DNA of 64,000 nt, taken from NCBI RefSeq assembly GCF_900107925.1, contig NZ_FNUJ01000005.1, positions 764,925 through 828,924 on the forward strand, written 5' to 3'. Below, piece by piece: positions 19,012 to 25,284 of this stretch. A program made the position numbers and the translations under genes. The notes under the pieces were generated by a model that was given only the letters and a program-made list of their open reading frames with translations, did not search any database and had not been told where the DNA came from. Each line of letters begins with the position of its first letter. Within the stretch, counting starts at the first letter, position 1. The stretch is from Amycolatopsis pretoriensis. Its GTDB lineage: Bacteria; Actinomycetota; Actinomycetes; Mycobacteriales; Pseudonocardiaceae.

Positions 19012-19308
19012 TTACCGGCCGAGCTTGCCCCGGCCCAGCTCCAGCAGCGCCATCGCCAGCTGACGGCCTTCCGGGCCCAGCTCGCGGTAGCGCGCGAGCA
19101 CGTCCATCTCGCGGTTGTAGACGATCCGCGTCCCGCCGGCGGCCATCCGCGCGGCCCCGATCGTCTTGGACACCTCGACCCGGCGCTTCACCAGCCGCAG
19201 GATCTCCTTGTCCAGCCAGTCGATCTCTTCGCGGAGCGACGCGATTTCGTCCGCGGTGGGCGTGTGCTCGGCGGGCTGGCCGTCGGCGTTCGTCGCTTGT
19301 GCGTTCAT
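19012..19308 (-). CDS. Chorismate mutase, AroQ type
   Basis: Rearranges chorismate to prephenate, the branch point to Phe and Tyr. 98 aa, the size of the small actinobacterial AroQ enzymes such as Rv0948c, which need DAHP synthase for full activity. Key residues are visible in LREEIDWLDKEILRLVKRR (catalytic Arg and Lys in helix 1) and TRIVYNREMDVLARYREL in helix 2. It lies beside pcrA, as Rv0948c lies beside uvrD1 in M. tuberculosis. A Phe/Tyr leader peptide precedes it (19403-19465), pointing to end-product attenuation. Confidence 0.93.
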   Translation of the reverse strand: MNAQATNADGQPAEHTPTADEIASLREEIDWLDKEILRLVKRRVEVSKTIGAARMAAGGTRIVYNREMDVLARYRELGPEGRQLAMALLELGRGKLGR

Positions 19309-19402
19309 CGGGACCTCTCCCTCGGTGCCCGGACCCGGCCCCTGGGACGGCGACAGCCCCGGGTCCGTGGACTCCGGGGCTGGCGTGATGGCGGTTCGGG
19401 CA
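19309..19402 (-). promoter_or_regulatory. Attenuator: alternative hairpins before chorismate mutase
   Basis: On the minus strand the end of the leader ORF holds GGACTCCGG (19420-19428), which pairs exactly with CCGGAGTCC (19369-19377). That second segment overlaps the left arm of a competing hairpin, AGCCCCGG (19374-19381) with CCGGGGCT (19355-19362). A third option pairs GGACCCGG (19359-19366) with CCGGGTCC (19331-19338). These are mutually exclusive folds, as in ribosome-mediated attenuation. No strong U tract follows, so control could act on termination or on access to the ribosome site GGGAGAGG. Confidence 0.7.
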
Positions 19403-19465
19403 CTACGCGATCACGGGAGCCGGAGTCCGGGTCCCGTAAAAAAATCGCTCTGCGTGGTGCCGCAT
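19403..19465 (-). CDS. Phe/Tyr leader peptide for attenuation of chorismate mutase
   Basis: A 20-codon ORF: starts MRHHAER, then Phe-Phe-Tyr, then GTRTPAPVIA and stop. The two Phe codons are TTT TTT, next to TAC; TTT is very rare in this GC-rich window, so stalling when charged Phe-tRNA or Tyr-tRNA is scarce is plausible. It lies 94 bases before the chorismate mutase ATG, and the bases between form alternative hairpins. CATACT sits about 8 bases before its ATG and may be the -10 of a leaderless transcript. Start and stop are clear; function is inferred from codon content and position. Confidence 0.8.
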   Translation of the reverse strand: MRHHAERFFYGTRTPAPVIA

Positions 19466-19469
19466 GCGC

Positions 19470-19886
19470 TCAGTATGGCACAGCCGTCCCGGGGCGCTCC
19501 CGGAACGAGCGCACCCGGGCATGAACGAAGAGGCTGACGGCCAGCCAGAACACCGGGAACGCGGGCCAGAAGAAGCCGGCGCCCAGCACCGCCCACCGGA
19601 CGACGAGCAGCACACCCAGCGCCACCACGACGGCGAGGTGCAGCCGCAGCGCGGGGTGCCGTCGCAGCGCGGCGCGGGTGAGCGGGAAACCGGGCCGGGG
19701 CGGGGCGGGCCGCGGCAGGTCGGTGGTCAACGCGGCCAGCTCGTCGGTGAACCTGGCGGCGTAGACGTGGGTGAGGCGCTCTTCGACCTCTTCGAGGGTG
19801 AGCCGGCCTTCGGAGCCGGCGGTCTGGACGGCGGAGGCGACGCGTTCACGGTCGGCGTCGGCGGCGCGGATGCGGTGGTCTTCCAT
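19470..19886 (-). CDS. DUF1707 SHOCT-like domain membrane protein
   Basis: 138 aa from the ATG at 19886. Residues 3-50 are a DUF1707 domain (IRAADADRERVASAVQTA...GRLTLEEVEERLTHVYAAR). Two C-terminal helices follow (LHLAVVVALGVLLVVRWAVL; FFWPAFPVFWLAVSLFV). Family members are common actinobacterial proteins of unknown role. Its stop lies 5 bases before the leader peptide ATG, so the leader's promoter is inside this gene's end. Confidence 0.85.
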   Translation of the reverse strand: MEDHRIRAADADRERVASAVQTAGSEGRLTLEEVEERLTHVYAARFTDELAALTTDLPRPAPPRPGFPLTRAALRRHPALRLHLAVVVALGVLLVVRWAVLGAGFFWPAFPVFWLAVSLFVHARVRSFRERPGTAVPY

Positions 19887-20016
19887 GTCCGCCGATGCTC
19901 CGCGCGGACTTCCCGCGGCGCGTCGGACGTCAGGCGACACCTCGCGCTACGCCCGGCGCGGTAGCCCGGGATCGCCCGCCTCGGCACGCTTCCGCCGCCC
20001 TCCTACCCGCCCGGGG

Positions 20017-20022
20017 TAGCGT
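20017..20022 (+). promoter_or_regulatory. Leaderless -10 box of pcrA
   Basis: TAGCGT ends 9 bases before the ATG at 20032, the spacing expected if transcription starts at the A of the start codon. No ribosome site is visible, which supports a leaderless mRNA. Confidence 0.5.
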
Positions 20023-20031
20023 GGACAGACG

Positions 20032-22449
20032 ATGGACACCCTCTTCGATCTCCCCGCCGAGACCCCCGCGCGCAAGCCCGCTTCCGGCGGGCAGGCCGAT
20101 CTGCTCGACGACCTGAACCCGTCCCAGCGCGAAGCCGTCACCCACGCCGGTGGTCCGCTGCTGGTGGTGGCGGGCGCGGGATCGGGCAAGACCCGGGTGC
20201 TGACCCGCCGCATCGCCTACCTGCTCGGGCAACGCCGCGTGCACCCCGGCGAGATCATGGCGATCACGTTCACCAACAAGGCGGCCGCGGAGATGCGCGA
20301 GCGCGTCGCGGCGCTCGTCGGGCGGCGCGCGAACGCCATGTGGGTGTCGACGTTCCACTCGATGTGCGTGCGGATCCTGCGTCGTGAGGCCAAGACGCTC
20401 GACATGTCGTCGAACTTCTCCATCTACGACTCCGACGACACCAAGCGGCTCATCACGCTCGTGGCGCGGGACCTCGACATCGACCCGAAGCGCTACGCGG
20501 CCCGCACGCTCGCCGTGCACATCTCGAACCTGAAGAACGAGCTGACCGACCCGGAGACCGCGTCGGCCAACGCGGCCAACGACCTGGAGCGGCGCGTCGC
20601 CGAGGTCTACGTCGAGTACCAGCGGCGGCTTTCGCTGGCCAACGCGTTCGACTTCGACGACCTCATCATGCGGACTGTTTCGCTGCTGCAGGCGTTCCCG
20701 GCCGTCGCCGAGTACTACCGCCGGCGGTTCCGCCACGTGCTGGTCGACGAGTACCAGGACACGAACCACGCGCAGTACACGCTGGTCCGCGAACTCGCCG
20801 GGACCGCCCCGAACGAAGCGGGCATCGACCCGGCCGAGCTGGTCGTCGTCGGTGACGCGGACCAGTCGATCTACGCCTTCCGCGGCGCGACGATCCGCAA
20901 CATCGAAGAGTTCGAGCGGGACTTCCCCAACGCGCACACCATCCTGCTGGAGCAGAACTACCGCTCCACGCAGACGATCCTGTCCGCGGCCAACGCCGTC
21001 ATCGAGCGGAACCCGAACCGCCGCGCCAAGCGGCTGTGGACGGATTCGGGCGAGGGCGAGAAGATCGTCGGCTACGTCGCGGACAACGACCACGACGAAG
21101 CCGCGTTCGTCGCGGGGGAAATCGATTCGCTGGCGGAGAAGGGCGAAGCCGACTACTCCGACGTCGCCGTCTTCTACCGCACCAACAACCAGTCCCGCGT
21201 CTTCGAAGAGATCTTCATCCGGCTCGGCCTGCCGTACAAGGTCGTCGGCGGCGTGCGGTTCTACGAGCGGCGCGAAGTCCGCGACATGATCGCGTACCTG
21301 CGCGTGCTGGCGAACCCCGACGACACGGTCAGCCTGCGGCGCGTGCTGAACGTGCCCAAGCGCGGCATCGGCGACCGCGCGGAGGCCGTCGTGGCGACGC
21401 ACGCCGAGCGCGAGCGGATTTCGTTCGCCGCGGCGCTTCGCGACGCCACCGAAGACAAGGTGCCGCTGCTGAACCCGCGCTCGGTCAAGGCGATCAAGGG
21501 GTTCGTCGCGATGCTCGACGAGCTGGGCACGCTGGTTTCCGAAGGCGCCGAAGTGCACGACGTCCTCGAAGCCGTGCTGGACAAGACCGGCTACCGCATC
21601 GAGCTCGAAGAGTCCGACGACCCGCAGGACCACACGCGTGTGGAGAACCTGGACGAGCTCGTCACGGTCGCCCGCGAATTCACCGAGATCACCGCCGAGG
21701 TGGCCGCGGACGAGAACGCCGAGCTGGTCGTCGAACCCGGCGTGCCGGCACCGGGTTCGCTGCCCGCGTTCCTGGAGCGCGTGTCGCTGGTCGCGGACGC
21801 CGATTCGGTGCCTTCGCCCGACGGCGGCGAGGAAGGCGACGGCGGCGCGGGCGTGGTCACGCTGATGACCGTGCACACCGCGAAGGGCCTGGAGTACCCG
21901 GTGGTGTTCTGCACCGGTTGGGAGGACGGCGTTTTCCCGCACATGCGCGCGCTGGGCGACCCGACCGAACTCGCCGAGGAACGGCGGCTGGCGTACGTCG
22001 CGATCACGCGGGCGCGGCAGCGGCTGTACGTCTCGCGCGCGATCACGCGCTCGGCGTGGGGCCAGCCTTCGATGAACCCGGCTTCGCGGTTCCTGGACGA
22101 GCTGCCGGGCGACCTCGTCGACTGGCGGCGGCTGGAGCCCTCCAGCGCGGGGTTCGGGTTCGGTTCCGGTTCGCGTGGCGGCGGCACGCCGCGGGCGGCG
22201 ACCACGTGGGGCGGCCGGCGGACTTCGTCGCCGGCGTCCTCGGGCACGCCGTCGTTCGGCAAGGGCTGGAAGGACACGGTGGCGCTGAAGCTGGACGTCG
22301 GCGACCGCGTCAGCCACGACAAGTACGGCCTGGGCACGGTGATCTCGTGCGACGGCGTCGGCCCGCGCGCCACGGCGACGATCGACTTCGGCGCGGCCGG
22401 CAAGGTCCGCCTGATGCTGATCGGCAGCGTCCCGATGGTGAAGCTGTAA
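20032..22449 (+). CDS. pcrA: ATP-dependent DNA helicase PcrA/UvrD1
   Basis: SF1A 3'-5' helicase used in nucleotide excision repair and clearing of replication blocks. 805 aa, full length. Motifs: Walker A GAGSGKTRVLTRR, motif Ia TFTNKAAAEMRERV, Walker B VDEYQDTN, motif III VVGDADQSIYAFRGA, motif IV LEQNYRST, motif V VTLMTVHTAKGLEYPVVF, motif VI AYVAITRARQRLYV. The C-terminal tail (DVGDRVSHDKYGLGTVI...FGAAGKVRLML) is the Tudor-like RNA-polymerase-binding domain of PcrA/UvrD. Its neighbours match those of M. tuberculosis uvrD1. An SOS box lies 80 bases past the stop and belongs to the next gene. Confidence 0.97.
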   Translation: MDTLFDLPAETPARKPASGGQADLLDDLNPSQREAVTHAGGPLLVVAGAGSGKTRVLTRRIAYLLGQRRVHPGEIMAITFTNKAAAEMRERVAALVGRRANAMWVSTFHSMCVRILRREAKTLDMSSNFSIYDSDDTKRLITLVARDLDIDPKRYAARTLAVHISNLKNELTDPETASANAANDLERRVAEVYVEYQRRLSLANAFDFDDLIMRTVSLLQAFPAVAEYYRRRFRHVLVDEYQDTNHAQYTLVRELAGTAPNEAGIDPAELVVVGDADQSIYAFRGATIRNIEEFERDFPNAHTILLEQNYRSTQTILSAANAVIERNPNRRAKRLWTDSGEGEKIVGYVADNDHDEAAFVAGEIDSLAEKGEADYSDVAVFYRTNNQSRVFEEIFIRLGLPYKVVGGVRFYERREVRDMIAYLRVLANPDDTVSLRRVLNVPKRGIGDRAEAVVATHAERERISFAAALRDATEDKVPLLNPRSVKAIKGFVAMLDELGTLVSEGAEVHDVLEAVLDKTGYRIELEESDDPQDHTRVENLDELVTVAREFTEITAEVAADENAELVVEPGVPAPGSLPAFLERVSLVADADSVPSPDGGEEGDGGAGVVTLMTVHTAKGLEYPVVFCTGWEDGVFPHMRALGDPTELAEERRLAYVAITRARQRLYVSRAITRSAWGQPSMNPASRFLDELPGDLVDWRRLEPSSAGFGFGSGSRGGGTPRAATTWGGRRTSSPASSGTPSFGKGWKDTVALKLDVGDRVSHDKYGLGTVISCDGVGPRATATIDFGAAGKVRLMLIGSVPMVKL

Positions 22450-22531
22450 CACCCGTCCGAGTGAACCCGGCGCCGATCCCCCCGATCGGCGCCGGAATCG
22501 TCGTACCCCGCCGGTAGAACTGACCCCGTCA

Positions 22532-22547
22532 TCGAACACGAGTTCGA
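22532..22547 (+). promoter_or_regulatory. LexA/SOS box
   Basis: TCGAACACGAGTTCGA matches the Bacillus/mycobacterial SOS box TCGAAC-N4-GTTCGA in all 12 defined positions. TAGAACT lies just upstream as a possible -10. The box sits right before the ribosome site (GGAGGGGGA) of the 128-aa gene, so LexA would block that gene. The match is direct; regulation is inferred. Confidence 0.8.
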
Positions 22548-22565
22548 CGGAGGGGGAGACCCGGT

Positions 22566-22952
22566 GTGGACGTGGTGCTGTTTCACCTGCTGGCCGAAGG
22601 GGTACAGAAATACCTGCGAGGAGTCCTGGGGTCGAGGGTTCCGGATCGGGGTCCGGGCCTTTCGGGGGCTTCAGGAAATCCTTCGCGTGCGGGAGCGGAG
22701 GCGTGCCGGCTGGCCGCCGCCTGGCGAGCGCTGCTCAGGCAGCACGAGCTGGGAGCCGACGGCCGATGTGTCACCTGCGGCCGGGGACGCCGCTGGACGA
22801 CACGTCGAGCCGCGCGTGTCCGCTCCGCGGGGGGCGCAGGGGAGAGCGTGGCCTGGGGCTGGCTGCCGGTGCGCAGGTCCGCGGAGCTGTGCACGGTGTG
22901 GCAGGTCGCGGTGGCGTACTTCATCCGGCGGTTGCCGGGCGGGCAGCGGTAG
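22566..22952 (+). CDS. Uncharacterised small Cys/His protein, putative SOS gene
   Basis: 128 aa from the GTG at 22566, with GGAGGGGGA upstream. The conserved-looking core is AAWRALLRQHELGADGRCVTC, followed after a variable Arg/Gly part by CTVWQVAVAYFIRRLPG. I recall similar short proteins (WRxLLxxH...C..C...C.VW.VAxxYF) as common but unnamed in Pseudonocardiaceae. H60, C68, C71 and C109 could form one metal site. No signal peptide. It follows pcrA by 116 bases, and a perfect SOS box lies immediately upstream, so a DNA-damage role is a testable guess. Confidence 0.7.
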   Translation: MDVVLFHLLAEGVQKYLRGVLGSRVPDRGPGLSGASGNPSRAGAEACRLAAAWRALLRQHELGADGRCVTCGRGRRWTTRRAARVRSAGGAGESVAWGWLPVRRSAELCTVWQVAVAYFIRRLPGGQR

Positions 22953-23253
22953 CCGTTTCCGGGCGCTGAGGCCGGTTCTGGCGGCTTGGGCCGGGCCGGG
23001 AAGGGTTCCGGGCGGCGGGAGAGGTCTGGACCGGTCTGAGGAGTCTCCGGCTCGCGGGCGTCCCGCGTTGATCCAGCAGTACCGGATGGCCGTCCGTCGT
23101 GGCGTGAACCGGCGCTTCCGCGGTGTCCCGGCCGGAGCGGATGCTCACCGAACGAGGGGCGTCGTCGGCCCTCGGTGGCGAATCATGGCTCTACAGCCGG
23201 GTTTTCGTGCGTGGTGTCCCGTAAGTGCGGGCCGCCGGTGGGGAGCGAACGGA
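22953..23253. other. Intergenic region, about 300 bases
   Basis: Between the convergent 128-aa gene and the M23 peptidase gene. I see no convincing gene and no strong terminator hairpin in it. Confidence 0.4.
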
Positions 23254-24081
23254 TCAGATCACGATGCCGCGCGCGGCGAGCCACGGGCGGGGGTCGATCT
23301 TCTTGGTGCCGTTCTGCCAGACCTCGAAGTGCAGGTGCGGGCCGGTGCTCTGGCCGCGGTTGCCGATCTCGGCGATCTGCTGGCCGCACTTGACCTTCTG
23401 GCCCTCCTTGACGGAGAAGCTGTTCATGTGGCCGTAGACCTGGATCGTGCCGTCGTCGAGCTGCACGCGGACCCAGAGGCCGAAGCCGCTGGCCGGGCCG
23501 GCCTCGATCACGGTGCCGTCGGAGGCGGCGTAGATCGGGGTGCCGATCGAGTTGGCGATGTCGATGCCGAGGTGGCTCGTGCCCCACCGGGCACCGAAGC
23601 CCGAGGTGAAGGTCCCGTGGGCCGGGAGGCAGGTCTTGGGGCGAGCGGCTTCTTCGGCGGCCTTCTTGGCGGCGTCGGCTTCGCGCTGCTCACGGGCCTG
23701 CGTGATGGAGGCGCTGTCGGAGAGCTTCGCGGCCTCGGCGGAGGCGTCGACGGCGTGGCCGGTCGGCAGGAGCTCGGGGGCGCCCCCGGTGCCCGCACCT
23801 CCCGCGGTGAGCGACGCGCTGGCGTCCTGGCTGTTGGCCAGCGGCGTGTAGGCGGCGTCGGAGTCGGTGACTGTCTTGAGCGTCGAGCCCGCAGCGGCAG
23901 CGGCGAAGGCACCGGCCGCGACAGCGGCAACCACGACACGGCCGCGAAGGGCCGAAGAGGGCGGGGCGATGCGGTGCGCACCCCGGACACGAACGACCGC
24001 ACCTTCGAGTGCGTCCTTCAGTGCCGGGGAAGGAGCTTGGCCGCCGGGGGAGCGGTGTGAAGCCAAGACAGGGCCTTCCAT
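23254..24081 (-). CDS. M23 family metallopeptidase (peptidoglycan hydrolase)
   Basis: 275 aa. N-terminal cytoplasmic part, then a signal-anchor (GRVVVAAVAAGAFAAAAAGS), a linker, a short coiled coil (QAREQREADAAKKAAEEA) and a C-terminal LytM domain. The zinc and catalytic residues are present: HLGIDIANSIG (HxxxD), VYGHMN, and GPHLHFEV (HxH). Cuts peptide cross-links in the wall during growth or division. Same position as Rv0950c next to uvrD1 and sucCD. Its long upstream region carries repeated TTAC(A/T)G motifs and an inverted repeat. Confidence 0.93.
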   Translation of the reverse strand: MEGPVLASHRSPGGQAPSPALKDALEGAVVRVRGAHRIAPPSSALRGRVVVAAVAAGAFAAAAAGSTLKTVTDSDAAYTPLANSQDASASLTAGGAGTGGAPELLPTGHAVDASAEAAKLSDSASITQAREQREADAAKKAAEEAARPKTCLPAHGTFTSGFGARWGTSHLGIDIANSIGTPIYAASDGTVIEAGPASGFGLWVRVQLDDGTIQVYGHMNSFSVKEGQKVKCGQQIAEIGNRGQSTGPHLHFEVWQNGTKKIDPRPWLAARGIVI

Positions 24082-24172
24082 CGTCGGGGAGCCGGGTCGA
24101 GGACTGCGGGCGGGGGAACCCGGTGAGCCAACCTCGGGGGTGGTTCGCTCGTCGTCCTACTTCGTGACCTGA

Positions 24173-24217
24173 CTGTAATGGGGACCGGGGGACAGTAACC
24201 AAGGGGCACCGCTGTAA
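24173..24217 (-). promoter_or_regulatory. Three TTAC(A/T)G repeats upstream of the M23 gene
   Basis: On the minus strand TTACAG, TTACTG and TTACAG end at 24212, 24193 and 24173, that is 19 and 20 bases apart, about two helix turns. A further TTACAG lies on the + strand at 24325-24330. The spacing suggests cooperative binding by a response regulator. MtrA, which controls wall hydrolase genes in actinobacteria, is one candidate; this is inference. Confidence 0.45.
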
Positions 24218-24264
24218 GCAAGATCTGCCCCCGGCGGCGGCCGATCGGGTGGACGAGATCTTGC
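24218..24264. repeat. 9-bp perfect inverted repeat in the M23 upstream region
   Basis: GCAAGATCT (24218-24226) and AGATCTTGC (24256-24264) with 29 bases between. It could be an operator dyad or, in RNA, a hairpin closing a GC-rich loop. It adjoins the TTAC(A/T)G repeats. Confidence 0.5.
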
Positions 24265-24579
24265 GTTCACCTGTGGCAATTACCCAAAGTTAGACAGGGT
24301 TTACTGCTTTGGTTGTGACTTGCCTTACAGCTCTTGCGGGCGGTTATGGACCTACTGAAGGGCGGAGGGGCCGGAGGGGCCGGAATAAGGGTTTGCCAGG
24401 GGATGTTTAAGCATCTTCGACGCGCAGATCGCACTCGGCGGGCTTCGGCACCGCTCAATGACGCGAGCCTCGAGGGGTCAGGTCGAGCGGAAAGTTGACC
24501 GTTCGTCGACGCACGCGAACCGTTCACCGACTCGCACGTGTAGACGGCTCGGTGGCGCCAGATTTGTCCGAATTCCGAG

Positions 24580-25260
24580 ACGCTTTCGACTCCGCCTACG
24601 GCCTCAGGCCGATTACGACGGGTCTCGGAGGCCTGCGGCTAACCCGGTCCCGCTCGGCCACCCGCAGCCCACTGCGGGCTTCGGCCGCCCGGCCGATCAA
24701 GGCGGGCTTCGGCGCAAGCCCGCGGGCTTGCCCGGTCCCGTTCGGCTACTCGCGCTCCACTGGGCCTCAGTCGGCGGCCGCAGGCCGACCGTGGCGGGCC
24801 TCGGCTGCCGGCCGATCCAGGCGGGCTTCGGCGCCCGGCCGATCCAGGCGGGTTTCGGCGCAAGCCCGCGTGCCCGCGGCTAACCCGGTCCCGCTCGGCC
24901 ACCCGCGGCCTCCAGCCTCGGCCGCCCGGCCGATCAAGGCGGGCTTTCCGCGCCGCCCGCGGGCCCGGGGCCCGCCCGGTCCCGTTCGGCTACTCGCGCC
25001 CCGCTGGGCTTCGGCTGGCGGCCGAAGGCCGACCGTGGCGGGCTTCGGCCGCCACCCGCGGCCAACTGGGGCCTCGGCCGCCGGCCGATCAAGGCGGGCT
25101 TCGGCGCAAACCCGCGTGCCCGCGGCTCACCCGGTCCCGTTCGGGCGGCCGTCGCCGGCCGCAGGTCGATGCGGTCGGTCTCGGCGCAGCCGTGTCCCGC
25201 TCCCCGTCGCCCTCCCCGGCCACTCGGCGACTCGCGCCCCGCTGGAGCATCCGCCGCAGC
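24580..25260. repeat. Non-coding tract of scrambled imperfect repeats
   Basis: A motif GGCCGATC(A/C)AGGCGGG recurs at 24691, 24810, 24837, 24928 and 25083, and CCCGGTCCCG(T/C)TCGG(C/G) recurs near 24641, 24732, 24881, 24975 and 25133. These alternate with GCGCAAGCCCGCG and CGGCCGC blocks, in varying order and spacing. Open frames cross it on both strands, but none shows a protein-like sequence. It fills most of the 1.2 kb between the M23 gene and the large membrane protein gene and looks like amplified intergenic palindromic elements. Confidence 0.65.
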
Positions 25261-25270
25261 CGGACCTTGC

Positions 25271-25276
25271 TAGCGT
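25271..25276 (+). promoter_or_regulatory. Leaderless -10 box of the Ala/Pro-rich membrane protein gene
   Basis: TAGCGT ends 8 bases before the ATG at 25285, the same arrangement as at pcrA. Confidence 0.5.
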
Positions 25277-25284
25277 CGCGGGCA

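Noticed and set aside
24082..24180. c-di-AMP (ydaO-type) riboswitch before the M23 gene
   Set aside because: Parts such as GTCAGGTCACGAAGTAGG and a GAGCGAACC/GGTTGGCTC hairpin recall it, but the conserved 5' domain is missing.
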